Source: JANXSD01 sp043758125
GTDB taxonomy: Bacteria; Bacteroidota; Bacteroidia; AKYH767-A; OLB10
Assembly (NCBI GenBank): GCA_043758125.1
Contig: JAYVOC010000170.1
Location: forward strand, 1-40,537
DNA: 40,537 bases
Direction: 5' to 3'
In this document: positions 26,156 to 34,541 of the stretch, piece after piece
Layout of the letters: the number at the start of each line of letters is the position of its first letter
Numbering within the stretch: position 1 is the first letter of the stretch
The notes under the pieces: model-generated
Databases searched by the model: none
Told to the model about the DNA's origin: nothing
Seen by the model: only the letters and a program-made list of their open reading frames with translations
Position numbers and translations under genes: made by a program

Positions 26156-29100
26156 TTACGCTAACGTTCTTTTCACAGAAACATTTTCATATCCTTCAAT
26201 GATATCACCAACGCGAATATCATTATATCCTTGAATATTTAATCCGCAATCCATTCCTGCTTGAACTTCTTTTGCATCGTCTTTGAAACGTTTCAAGGAA
26301 GCAAGTTCTCCGCTGAATGCAACGATACCATCGCGTACAATTCGAATCTTAGTATTACGATTTATCTTACCATCTAATACCATACATCCTGCAATCGTTC
26401 CCACTTTCGGTATTTTGAATATTTCACGTACTTCAACATTACAGGTGATCTTCTCTTCAAATTCAGGAGCAAGCATTCCTTCCATCGCAGCTTTCACTTC
26501 ATTGATTGCATCGTAAATGATGGAATACAAACGAATATCAATTTGTTCATTCTCTGCAATCTTACGTGCACTCACTGAAGGACGAACTTGGAATCCAATG
26601 ATGATCGCATTCGATGCTGAAGCAAGCATTACATCTGACTCTGAAATCTGACCCACGCTCTTGTGAATCACATTCACTTGAATCTCTGGATTAGAAAGTT
26701 TCAATAACGAATCTGCTAATGCTTCAACGGATCCATCCACGTCACCTTTCACGATTACGTTCAACTCCTTAAAGTTACCAATCGCCAAACGACGACCGAT
26801 TTCATCAAGTGTAATATGTTTATGTGTACGTATTCCTTGCTCACGTTGTAACTGTAAACGTTTGTTTGCAATTTCACGTGCTTCGCGTTCATCTTCCATT
26901 ACATGAAACTGATCACCAGCTTGTGGTGCACCACTCATACCTAAAATCATTACAGGTGTTGATGGCCCTGCTTCTTCCACTTTTCCTCCACGCTCATTAA
27001 ACATCGCTTTCACACGACCTGAATAACATCCGGCAAGTACTACATCACCAATTCGAAGTGTTCCGTTTTGAACTAAAATTGTTGTTACGTAACCACGACC
27101 CTTATCTAACGATGATTCAATTACTGTTCCTTTAGCATTACGATCTGGATTTGCTTTCAGATCTAATAATTCAGATTCTAGAATTACTTTTTCAAGAAGC
27201 TTCTCAACATTCAATCCTTGCTTAGCAGAAATATCCTGACTCTGAATTTTTCCGCCCCACTCTTCTACAAGAAGATTCATGGATGCTAATTGCTCTTTTA
27301 TCTTTTCAGGATTTGCGCCTGGTTTATCAATTTTATTGATTGCAAAAACGATAGGCACATTTGCAGCTTGCGCATGATTTATTGCTTCACGCGTTTGAGG
27401 CATCACACTATCATCAGCAGATACAACAATGATGGCAACATCAGTAACTTTCGCTCCACGAGCACGCATCGCAGTAAATGCTTCGTGACCTGGTGTATCT
27501 AAGAAAGTAATTTTTCGTCCGCCTTCTAACTTCACTTCATAAGCACCAATATGCTGCGTGATACCACCTGCTTCACCGGCAATAACATTCGCTTTACGGA
27601 TATAATCCAACAACGATGTTTTACCATGATCAACGTGACCCATTACAGTAACGATTGGTGCACGTGTAGAAAGTTCTTCTGGACTATCAATAGCATCTTG
27701 AATAGCTTCTTGAATATCTGCTGAAACGAATTCTATTTTATATCCAAATTCTCCAGCAACAACGGTAATAGTTTCTGCATCGAGACGCTGATTGATCGAA
27801 ACAAAAAGTCCAAGGCTCATACAAGTTGAAATAATTTGTACTACTGGAACGTCCATCAATTTTGCTAATTCGTTTGCAGATAAAAATTCTGTTACTTGGA
27901 TTACTTTTTCTGATTGTTCTGTTGCAATTGCTTCTTGACGTTGCGCATGCAAATCACGTTTCTCCTTACGGAATTTTGAAGCTCTAGATTTTCCAGTTCC
28001 ACTTAAACGAGCAAGTGTTGCTTTTATCTGATCTTGAATCTCTTTTTCTGTTGGTTCTACTTTTGGTCCTATTGGAACAATTGGTCCTCTTGGTCCTCTG
28101 TTAGGTCCACGATTTGGTCCTCCTGGTCCTCTATTCGGTCCACCCGGTCCACGATTTGGTCCGCCTGGTCCTCTGTTTGGTCCACCACCTTGTCCTGGAG
28201 GACGAGGTCCACCCTGACCAGCTGGACGATTTTGTCCGCCTGGTCCACCTGGTCCGCGATTAGGCGCTCCACCAGGAGTTCGTTCACCAGGTTTAGCAGT
28301 TTGGTTAGATCCTGCTACAGGATTCGAACCTTTACGTTTACGCTTACGACGATCTCCTTCAAAATCAGAAGATGATGCAACAGGTTTTTTCTTGGATTGC
28401 TCCGTTGGTAAAACAATTTTACCAATGATATTAGGTCCTGATAATTTATCAATACGAACAGAAATATGCTCTGGAGGTACAGGTGCAGATGGAGCTGCTT
28501 GTACATCTGGTTTTTCAGCTATAGGTTCAGGCTTTTTAACTTCCAACTTAATTGGCGCTGGTGTTAGTGCCCCTTTATTTGCCCCTGGCTTATGTACTTG
28601 CGATTTACCATCATGCGGCTTAACTTCTGGTGGCTTATTACCATGTGGTCTCGCATCTGGTCTCCTCGTATCAGGCCCCTTTGAATGACCCGATTTAGCA
28701 ACTGGTTTATCAGTCTTAGCTTTTGTCGTCGAATTGTTTTCGTCGCGCGAAGCTGTAGGATTTGCTTTCGCAGATTTTACTTTCTTCTCTTCATCGTTAA
28801 CGATTTTTGCTTCAACAACAGGTGTTGGCACATCGTCATTTTTCTTATTAGCTTTCTTCTTCGGACCGGTTGCATCTAAGTCAATCTTACCGAGAATTTT
28901 AGGTGAATCAGAAAGTCCTGCATTCGCTTTTATAACTTCTGGTTCACCAGATTTTTCCTTAGCAACAGGCTCAGGAGTTATTACTTCGGCAACTGGTGCT
29001 GGAGCAGGTGCTTCTACTTCCTTTTTAGGAGCAGCAGGTTTTGCTTTCTCAGAAGCAGCAGAAAATTTAATATCATCTAAGCTCTTTTTCAAAACATCAT

Positions 29101-29392
29101 CGTTATCCTGCTCATTTTCCATGTGTTTTGGTTCACTGGAACTAGGCTTGGCAACGATAACGATATTGTCGCGCTTGAGTTTTTCACGCGTCACTTCTTG
29201 AGCATCCATTTTGGCCATCTTATCTGGCTGATACTTCTCCTGCAAAAGGACATACGTCTCTAGAGGAATCTTCGTATTGGGGTTGCTATCAACCTTCACA
29301 CCTTTCGATTCCAGGTACTCAACCACATGTTGCAAACCAACGTTAAATTCTTTGGCTGCTTTACTGAGGCGCACTGCTTTTTCTTCTGCCAT
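26156..29392 (-). CDS. infB: Translation initiation factor IF-2
   Basis: Cytosolic GTPase that brings initiator tRNA to the 30S subunit. 1078 residues. GTPase motifs are intact: GHVDHGKT near 584, DTPGHEAF near 629 and NKID near 687, followed by the beta-barrel and C-terminal fMet-tRNA-binding domains. The N-terminal helical domain (VRLSKAAKEFNVG) is followed by about 350 residues of low-complexity linker rich in Lys, Pro, Ala and Glu. This linker includes a Gly/Pro/Asn/Arg-rich repeat (GGPNRGPGGPNRG units, about residues 370-440). Such linkers are common in Bacteroidota IF-2. It is the third gene of rimP-nusA-infB; a 153-bp gap with a small hairpin precedes it. Confidence 0.97.
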   Translation of the reverse strand: MAEEKAVRLSKAAKEFNVGLQHVVEYLESKGVKVDSNPNTKIPLETYVLLQEKYQPDKMAKMDAQEVTREKLKRDNIVIVAKPSSSEPKHMENEQDNDDVLKKSLDDIKFSAASEKAKPAAPKKEVEAPAPAPVAEVITPEPVAKEKSGEPEVIKANAGLSDSPKILGKIDLDATGPKKKANKKNDDVPTPVVEAKIVNDEEKKVKSAKANPTASRDENNSTTKAKTDKPVAKSGHSKGPDTRRPDARPHGNKPPEVKPHDGKSQVHKPGANKGALTPAPIKLEVKKPEPIAEKPDVQAAPSAPVPPEHISVRIDKLSGPNIIGKIVLPTEQSKKKPVASSSDFEGDRRKRKRKGSNPVAGSNQTAKPGERTPGGAPNRGPGGPGGQNRPAGQGGPRPPGQGGGPNRGPGGPNRGPGGPNRGPGGPNRGPNRGPRGPIVPIGPKVEPTEKEIQDQIKATLARLSGTGKSRASKFRKEKRDLHAQRQEAIATEQSEKVIQVTEFLSANELAKLMDVPVVQIISTCMSLGLFVSINQRLDAETITVVAGEFGYKIEFVSADIQEAIQDAIDSPEELSTRAPIVTVMGHVDHGKTSLLDYIRKANVIAGEAGGITQHIGAYEVKLEGGRKITFLDTPGHEAFTAMRARGAKVTDVAIIVVSADDSVMPQTREAINHAQAANVPIVFAINKIDKPGANPEKIKEQLASMNLLVEEWGGKIQSQDISAKQGLNVEKLLEKVILESELLDLKANPDRNAKGTVIESSLDKGRGYVTTILVQNGTLRIGDVVLAGCYSGRVKAMFNERGGKVEEAGPSTPVMILGMSGAPQAGDQFHVMEDEREAREIANKRLQLQREQGIRTHKHITLDEIGRRLAIGNFKELNVIVKGDVDGSVEALADSLLKLSNPEIQVNVIHKSVGQISESDVMLASASNAIIIGFQVRPSVSARKIAENEQIDIRLYSIIYDAINEVKAAMEGMLAPEFEEKITCNVEVREIFKIPKVGTIAGCMVLDGKINRNTKIRIVRDGIVAFSGELASLKRFKDDAKEVQAGMDCGLNIQGYNDIRVGDIIEGYENVSVKRTLA

Positions 29393-29512
29393 TCTTGTCA
29401 GATTCGGTTCTTTTGTAGACCAGTGATCGGCAAATCCCTGCTCTTGTTTTGGTAAATGATGTACTAAAATTTAATACATCACCATTACCGCTAAATACTA
29501 ATTATTAATTCC

Positions 29513-29533
29513 GATTTCTGTTGGGCAGAAATC
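29513..29533 (-). terminator. Hairpin between nusA and infB (attenuator-like, weak)
   Basis: GATTTCTG (29513-29520) pairs with CAGAAATC (29526-29533), an 8-bp stem with a 5-nt loop, 13 bp after the nusA stop. No T tract follows on the minus strand, so full termination is unlikely. It may set mRNA processing or partial read-through into infB. The rest of the 153-bp gap shows nothing clear. Confidence 0.35.
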
Positions 29534-29545
29534 ATCTTTCATTGC

Positions 29546-30781
29546 TTATTCAAACTCTGTATTCAAAATACGCATCACTTCCTTAATCGTTTCTTCCTCG
29601 AGATCAGTTCTGCTCACAAGGTCTTCAACAGAAAGCAATAACACACTCTTCGCAGTATCACATCCAATGTTTTTTAATTCAGTGATGATCCACTCATCAA
29701 TTTCATCTGAGAATTCTTCAAGATCAACATCTTCCTCTTCGTCTTCACTATCACGATAAACATCAATTTCATAACCAGTTAATCGTCCGGCAAGTTTAAT
29801 GTTATGACCACCTTTTCCGATAGCTAATGAAACCTGATCTGGCTTCATAAAAACTGCAGCACGGCGTGTATCTTCATCCAACTTTATCGATGTGATTTTT
29901 GCAGGACTTAATGCACGAGTAATATATAATTGAAGATTATTAGTATAATTTATTACGTCAATATTTTCATTTCGTAATTCACGAACAATACCATGAATAC
30001 GAGATCCTTTCATCCCCACACAAGCTCCAACAGGATCGATACGATCATCGTAACTTTCTACTGCAACTTTTGCACGCTCACCCGGTTCACGAACAATATT
30101 TTTAATTGTAATTAAGCCATCAAAAACTTCTGGTACTTCTTGCTCAAATAAGCGTTCAAGAAATAACGGTGATGTTCGTGATAAAATAATTTTAGGATTT
30201 GAATTCACCATCTCCACACGCAAAACAACAGAACGAACTGCATCACCTTTCTTAAAGAAATCAGCGGGGATCGTTTCAGGCTTTGGAAGAATTAATTCAT
30301 TGCCTTCGTCATCCAAAACCAGAATTTCTTTTTTCCAGATTTGATATACTTCACCAGTTAAAATTTCACCTACACGATCTTTATATTTACGGTAGATACC
30401 ATCTTTTTCTAGCTCGCTAATACGAGAAACTAAATTCTGTCGCAATGCTAATACAGCACGTCGACCAAAATCTTCTAGGTAAACACGTTCAGTTAAATCT
30501 TCACCAACTTCAAAGTCGGGTTCAATTTTTACAGCTTCAGCATACGCTACTTGCGCAACATCATCCTCCACCATTCCATCTTCTACGATAGTACGATTTC
30601 GGTAAATTTCAAGGTCACCCTTGTCGATGTTGATGATCACATCGAAGTTATCGGCAGTGCCATATCGTTTCCGTAACATTCCTCGAATCACATCTTCTAA
30701 GATGCTCATCATGGTTGCTCTGTCGATATTTTTTACGTCCTTGAATTCCGAGAAGGATTCAATTAATACCTGATGGTCCAT
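29546..30781 (-). CDS. nusA: Transcription termination/antitermination factor NusA
   Basis: 411 residues, binds RNA polymerase and nascent RNA. Domains in order: N-terminal polymerase-binding domain (1-130, with MMSILEDVIRGMLRKRYG), S1 domain (about 137-202), KH1 with VGACVGMKGSRI (251-262), and KH2 with IGKGGHNIKLAG (near 322-333). A short acidic segment and a C-terminal helical region with LSVEDLVSRTDLEEETI follow. The length is usual for Bacteroidota, shorter than in E. coli. It starts one base after the rimP stop, so the two are tightly coupled, and infB follows, as in most bacteria. Confidence 0.97.
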   Translation of the reverse strand: MDHQVLIESFSEFKDVKNIDRATMMSILEDVIRGMLRKRYGTADNFDVIINIDKGDLEIYRNRTIVEDGMVEDDVAQVAYAEAVKIEPDFEVGEDLTERVYLEDFGRRAVLALRQNLVSRISELEKDGIYRKYKDRVGEILTGEVYQIWKKEILVLDDEGNELILPKPETIPADFFKKGDAVRSVVLRVEMVNSNPKIILSRTSPLFLERLFEQEVPEVFDGLITIKNIVREPGERAKVAVESYDDRIDPVGACVGMKGSRIHGIVRELRNENIDVINYTNNLQLYITRALSPAKITSIKLDEDTRRAAVFMKPDQVSLAIGKGGHNIKLAGRLTGYEIDVYRDSEDEEEDVDLEEFSDEIDEWIITELKNIGCDTAKSVLLLSVEDLVSRTDLEEETIKEVMRILNTEFE

Positions 30782-30782
30782 G

Positions 30783-31253
30783 TCACTTAATGAATTTAAA
30801 ATTTAATATGAGTTTCGCTTCCCGTATAGCTTCATACTTCAACGTATGCATCACTTCAGTTACGATTTTTTTCTTGTTTTCCTTTCTGCTTACGATCTCC
30901 TTCAACTCAATTCCTTCGTCGTTAGCAGCAGTTAGCGTACCCTTTACCTCTCTTCCATCCTGATCCAACACTTTCATCTCACGACCTATACGTCGAAGAT
31001 ATTGTTGTGGAACCATTAATGGAGTATCCATCCCAGGACTAGATATTTCAATGTCATGCGTTTCAAGAAAGTCAGTAGTTTCAAGCTCCTGAACCAAGAA
31101 ACGATGTAATGCAGAACATTCATCCAATAATATTCCGGATGGTTTATCGATAAAGATAGCGAGTCTGTTCGGTGAAAATTTCATATCCACCAAAAACTGA
31201 TCTGTATCCTTCAACTGCTGTTCTATCAGCGCTTTAATATGGTTTTTGTCCAT
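30783..31253 (-). CDS. rimP: Ribosome maturation factor RimP
   Basis: 156 residues from the ATG at 31253. The frame runs back to 31340 but that would start upstream of the likely transcription start and include a leader hairpin. RimP assists late 30S assembly. Family marks: FLVDMKFSPNRLAIFIDKPSG (the conserved strand pair, about 20-40), LDECSALHRFLVQEL, then the characteristic LEISSPGxDxPL-like segment, here IEISSPGMDTPL, followed by a C-terminal Sm-like domain (GREMKVLDQDGREVKGTL). First gene of the rimP-nusA-infB unit. Confidence 0.94.
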   Translation of the reverse strand: MDKNHIKALIEQQLKDTDQFLVDMKFSPNRLAIFIDKPSGILLDECSALHRFLVQELETTDFLETHDIEISSPGMDTPLMVPQQYLRRIGREMKVLDQDGREVKGTLTAANDEGIELKEIVSRKENKKKIVTEVMHTLKYEAIREAKLILNFKFIK

Positions 31254-31269
31254 CTTTCTAAAACGAAGA

Positions 31270-31289
31270 AGGGGACTTTTTAGTCCCCT
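31270..31289 (-). promoter_or_regulatory. Stem-loop in the rimP leader
   Basis: AGGGGACT pairs with AGTCCCCT around an AAAA tetraloop. The 8-bp GC-rich stem ends 16 nt before the rimP ATG. After the stem the RNA is pyrimidine-rich but has no pure U tract. It may be a protein-binding or attenuation element controlling the operon. Confidence 0.45.
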
Positions 31290-31307
31290 CAACGCTATTT
31301 CACGCCA

Positions 31308-31315
31308 CAAATATA
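31308..31315 (-). promoter_or_regulatory. Candidate -7 box of rimP-nusA-infB
   Basis: TATATTTG on the minus strand is a full match to TAnnTTTG. The expected start near 31301 gives a leader of about 48 nt that contains the stem-loop at 31270-31289. A TTG lies 26 nt upstream, longer than usual, so the -33 element is doubtful. Confidence 0.5.
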
Positions 31316-31487
31316 AGCAATAAAGCCTTTTAATTATCATACAACTCTATTTTCAGTTGAAGAAATCATTATCAATCGCAAATGCCTAATGCTTTTATTC
31401 AAAAATGCGTTGAAATGGAATTAAAATTAAAATTTCTGAGCCTGATATTTCAATTTCGCGAATGCAATTAACTATACTTGCAGTTGT

Positions 31488-32534
31488 ATGTTGCCAAATG
31501 GTTTTCAGGATAAAATAATTTATGCCTGCTCGATTTTATTATCACGACTCCTCAATAGAGGGAAGAATCCGCAGGAGATGGATTTCAACACTATTCTAAT
31601 CCTTCGTCAGGATGAAATTGGTGATCTCTGCTACTCTACGCCCATCTTTGAGATGCTACGATTACGTTATCCGAAAGCAAAGATTTCTTTATGGTGTCGA
31701 CCATTTGCAGTAAGTCTTGTGCAAAATGATCCGAATCTCGATACTGTTTTTTCTGCAAAAAAAGATTTAGAAAAAAAATATGACCTCATCATTGATTTAA
31801 GAGGTGGATGGAAAGGAATGAAATACGCTTTGTTGCATCCACCAAAATTTAGGTTAGAAAGGGGAATTGTTCGGTTGAAAAATAAACGCAAGGGACAACA
31901 TCCTCATGAGATGCAAACAAGCTTCGAAATAATTCAAAGTATTTTAAAGCCTGAAACTATTTTACCTAATCCAAAAATTTATTGTTCTACTGAAGATGAA
32001 AATCAATCCAATAATTTTATTGATAAATATCAGCTAAAACATTTTGCGATTTTTCATACGGGTGCACGTCGCGTTTTACGAATATGGCCAGGTGAACGCT
32101 TTGCGGAGTTAGCAATCCATTTAAAAAAACATTATGGTTTTGATATCGTTTTTATTGGTGATAAAAATGATGTTGCAGCAATTAATTCCATCCGAAATTT
32201 AATTCCCTTCACCACATTTTCTGCTGCTGGCGAACTTAGTTTATCGGCATTAGCAGCCTTCACTAAAAAGGCTTCTCTTTACCTTGGCAATGAAAGTGGG
32301 CCATTACATATTGCGGCATTAAGTAACATTCCTTGCTTAGGGTTATATGGTCCTGGAGAGCCTTTTGTATTTTATCCTTACGGAAAAAAATCAGCTGTCT
32401 TGCATCATATACTTCCTTGCAATCCTTGTAATCAAATCCATTGTGTGCATCCCGAAAATCCTTGTATCAAACTAATTACACTTGAAGAAGTAAATGAAAA
32501 AATTATTGCGTTAATGAAACTTGAACACAATTAA
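31488..32534 (+). CDS. Glycosyltransferase family 9 (heptosyltransferase-like)
   Basis: 348 residues, GT-B fold. GT9 enzymes transfer heptose or related sugars to lipopolysaccharide core on the cytoplasmic side of the inner membrane. Visible marks: ILRQDEIGDLCYSTPIFEML (37-56), which is the acceptor-domain start, HTGARRVLRIWPGERFAEL in the middle, and YLGNESGPLHIAALSNIP in the donor-binding domain, followed by GLYGPGEP. The late segment CNPCNQIHCVHPENPC is Cys-rich and common in GT9 proteins. The exact sugar is unknown. Monocistronic by layout; a repeat region follows directly after the stop. Confidence 0.92.
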   Translation: MLPNGFQDKIIYACSILLSRLLNRGKNPQEMDFNTILILRQDEIGDLCYSTPIFEMLRLRYPKAKISLWCRPFAVSLVQNDPNLDTVFSAKKDLEKKYDLIIDLRGGWKGMKYALLHPPKFRLERGIVRLKNKRKGQHPHEMQTSFEIIQSILKPETILPNPKIYCSTEDENQSNNFIDKYQLKHFAIFHTGARRVLRIWPGERFAELAIHLKKHYGFDIVFIGDKNDVAAINSIRNLIPFTTFSAAGELSLSALAAFTKKASLYLGNESGPLHIAALSNIPCLGLYGPGEPFVFYPYGKKSAVLHHILPCNPCNQIHCVHPENPCIKLITLEEVNEKIIALMKLEHN

Positions 32535-32615
32535 AATTTTGTCTTGAACACGATTTGAATTTGTCTTGAACACGATTGAAATGATTAACAAGATTAAATT
32601 TTTTTGAACACGATT
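32521..32615. repeat. Four interspersed copies of TTGAACACGATT
   Basis: TTGAACACaATT at 32521-32532 (inside the last codons of the GT9 gene) and perfect TTGAACACGATT at 32544-32555, 32566-32577 and 32604-32615. Starts are 23, 22 and 38 bp apart. AT-rich sequence lies between the copies, with a GATTAACAAGATT/GATTAAGAGGATT pair around the last one. Repeats of this type are common between genes in Bacteroidota; their role is unknown. Confidence 0.75.
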
Positions 32616-32666
32616 AAGAGGATTAGCATGATTTGCGTTTCCGCAACATTGTCGAACCTGCGGGGG

Positions 32667-32700
32667 AATTCGTAATCCGTAATTCGTAATTCGTAATCCG
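32667..32700. repeat. Tandem heptamer repeat (AATYCGT)5
   Basis: Five units: AATTCGT, AATCCGT, AATTCGT, AATTCGT and a last AATCCG. It lies 14 bp from the lspA stop and shares the AATTC core with the array beside infB. Confidence 0.8.
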
Positions 32701-32714
32701 ATAGTTATCGGTAT

Positions 32715-33326
32715 TTAATTTATTTCACCCTTCTTTTCTTCCGAAAAAAATCGCTTTTGAAAAATAATCATTAGCATAATACCAACAGAAATACTGCTAT
32801 CTGCAAAGTTAAAAACCGGACGAAAAAATAAGAAATCCTCGCCACCAAAAAATGGAAACCATGCGGGATAATGACCAGAAATAATTGGGAAGTAAAACAT
32901 GTCTACTACTTTTCCATGTAACAACGATGCATAGCCTCCACCATGTGGTAAGAATTGCGCTAATTGGTATTCACTTGTGCTAAATGCTAAACCATAAAAT
33001 GTACTATCAATAATATTCCCAGTGGCTCCTGCAATAACTAATGCAACACATGTAATATAAAATGGATCTGCTTTTTCTTTTACTAATCTTTTAAGATAAA
33101 AAGTGATTCCGATAACGAATACAATTCTAAATAAACTCAAAAGTAATTTACCATAAACACCTCCGAATTCCATTCCGAATGCCATTCCATTGTTCTCCGT
33201 AAAGTGAAGAATAAACCAATTAGCAATATGGTATTCTTGACCAAGGTACATCGTGGTTTTAACCCAAAACTTTATCAGTTGGTCGGCTAAAAGTATTCCG
33301 AAAATTAGGAGTAAAGGGCGTTTCAC
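32715..33326 (-). CDS. lspA: Lipoprotein signal peptidase (signal peptidase II)
   Basis: 203 residues, inner membrane aspartic peptidase that cleaves prolipoproteins (such as the ActE precursor) after lipidation. Four helices are visible, with the family motifs TENNGMAFG (43-51), GNIID (103-107), VVDM with catalytic D142, and FNFAD with catalytic D176. The segment between GNIID and VVDM, and the HYPAWFPFFGGEDFLFF loop, are longer than in E. coli, as is usual in this phylum. It follows the DksA-like gene with a large hairpin between them. Confidence 0.95.
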   Translation of the reverse strand: MKRPLLLIFGILLADQLIKFWVKTTMYLGQEYHIANWFILHFTENNGMAFGMEFGGVYGKLLLSLFRIVFVIGITFYLKRLVKEKADPFYITCVALVIAGATGNIIDSTFYGLAFSTSEYQLAQFLPHGGGYASLLHGKVVDMFYFPIISGHYPAWFPFFGGEDFLFFRPVFNFADSSISVGIMLMIIFQKRFFSEEKKGEIN

Positions 33327-33340
33327 TTTTTAACAATTAG

Positions 33341-33388
33341 AAACGACAATCATCTATTTTCTCGAAAGAATATAGATGATTGTCGTTT
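33341..33388 (-). terminator. 17-bp hairpin between the DksA-like gene and lspA
   Basis: AAACGACAATCATCTAT (33341-33357) pairs perfectly with ATAGATGATTGTCGTTT (33372-33388) around a 14-nt loop. It lies 28 bp after the DksA-like stop and 15 bp before the lspA start. On the minus strand only a short T-rich stretch follows, so partial termination or mRNA processing is as likely as full termination. Confidence 0.6.
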
Positions 33389-33416
33389 GATTTTATTTGA
33401 AAAAATTAATGCTTAT

Positions 33417-34541
33417 TTAATCGCGGTATTGTTGCATTTTAGCTTCCATACTTTGTGTAGTATGTGGCACAGCGCGAAGACGTTCTTTAGGAATTAATTT
33501 TCCAGTAACGCGACAAACTCCGTACGTTTTATTTTCTACACGAATTAATGCTGCTTCTAATTGCTCAATAAATTTCTTTTGGCGAGCTGCTAGTTGTGCG
33601 GCCTCTTCTTTTGCTAGAGTATCCGAACCATCTTCCAACATTTTGAAAGAAGCTCCAGTATCATCAGTACCATTTTCATTAGCATTGATAATTTGCGCTT
33701 GTAAATTGATTAATTCTTTACGGGCCTCTTCTAATTTATTTACGACTAACCCTTTAAATTCCACTAATTCTAAATCACTATATCTTGATTTTTCTGGCGG
33801 TGTTGTCTGCTTCACGTCACTCATCTTCGGTTGTAATATTTTTTTTTCGATAATTGGTTTAACTGGAGAAATTGCTTTTACCGACTCAACAGGCTTTGGC
33901 GCTGCTATTGGCTTTATTGCAACAATTGGTTTAGGAACTATTACTGGTTTCGGAGCAGGAATTGGTTTCGCTACAACTGGCTTAGCAACAGGAATTGATT
34001 TCGCTACTACTGGCTTAGCAACAGGTGTTGGCTTAACAACAACTGCTTTTACAGGCTTTACAGGAATAGGCTTCATCGGCATTTTCGCTGGAGTTGCCTT
34101 TTTTAAGGGTTTACTAACCACCACTTTTTTAATCGGTGTTTTCTTAAAAACAACTTTTTTAGCTATTGGTTTCTTTGCAATAACTTTTTTAGCAGCAGGT
34201 TTTTTAACAATCTGCTTTTTAGGTGCTGGCTTTTTAGCGATAGGTTTCGCTTTTATTGGAGCCTTTTTAACAACTTTCTTTGCAGGAGATTTCTTTGCAA
34301 CTGGTTTCGATGCGACTTTCTTAACTACCTTCTTCGGAGCTACTTTCTTCACAACTTTTTTAGGTGCAACTTTCTTCACAACTTTTTTAATAGGCGCCTT
34401 TTTCACAACCTTTTTAGGAGCTTCTTTCTTTACAACTTTTTTAGGAGCTGCTTTAGCGATTACCTTTTTAGCCGGAGCTTTTTTTACCACCTTCTTAGGA
34501 GCTGGTTTCTTACCTTTAGCAGTGGTTTTCTTAGTGGCCAT
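33417..34541 (-). CDS. DksA/TraR-like protein with a long histone-H1-like Lys/Ala/Pro N-terminus
   Basis: 374 residues. The last 120 form a DksA/TraR domain: RYSDLELVEFKGLVVNKLEE, GTDDTGASFKMLEDG, EEAAQLAARQKKFIEQLE, then YGVCRVTGKLIPKERLRAVP. Of the four zinc ligands only C343 remains; the others are T346, S364 and A367, so no zinc finger is expected. Residues 1-250 are made of Lys/Ala/Pro/Val repeats (KKVVKKAP-like units, then VAKPVVAKPIP units), strongly basic and like bacterial histone-H1 tails. Such a tail would bind DNA or RNA without specificity. The start overlaps the ileS stop by 11 bp, so both are co-transcribed, with lspA following. DksA proteins act in the secondary channel of RNA polymerase; that role is inferred. 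Confidence 0.9.
   Translation of the reverse strand: MATKKTTAKGKKPAPKKVVKKAPAKKVIAKAAPKKVVKKEAPKKVVKKAPIKKVVKKVAPKKVVKKVAPKKVVKKVASKPVAKKSPAKKVVKKAPIKAKPIAKKPAPKKQIVKKPAAKKVIAKKPIAKKVVFKKTPIKKVVVSKPLKKATPAKMPMKPIPVKPVKAVVVKPTPVAKPVVAKSIPVAKPVVAKPIPAPKPVIVPKPIVAIKPIAAPKPVESVKAISPVKPIIEKKILQPKMSDVKQTTPPEKSRYSDLELVEFKGLVVNKLEEARKELINLQAQIINANENGTDDTGASFKMLEDGSDTLAKEEAAQLAARQKKFIEQLEAALIRVENKTYGVCRVTGKLIPKERLRAVPHTTQSMEAKMQQYRD

Noticed and set aside
28080..28260. Regular repeats that could suggest a CRISPR array
   Set aside because: Units are short, lack unique spacers and lie in frame within the infB coding sequence.
28034..28375. Ser/Trp-rich plus-strand open frame inside infB
   Set aside because: It is a shadow of the Gly/Pro/Asn/Arg repeat coding region; no start context, no family.
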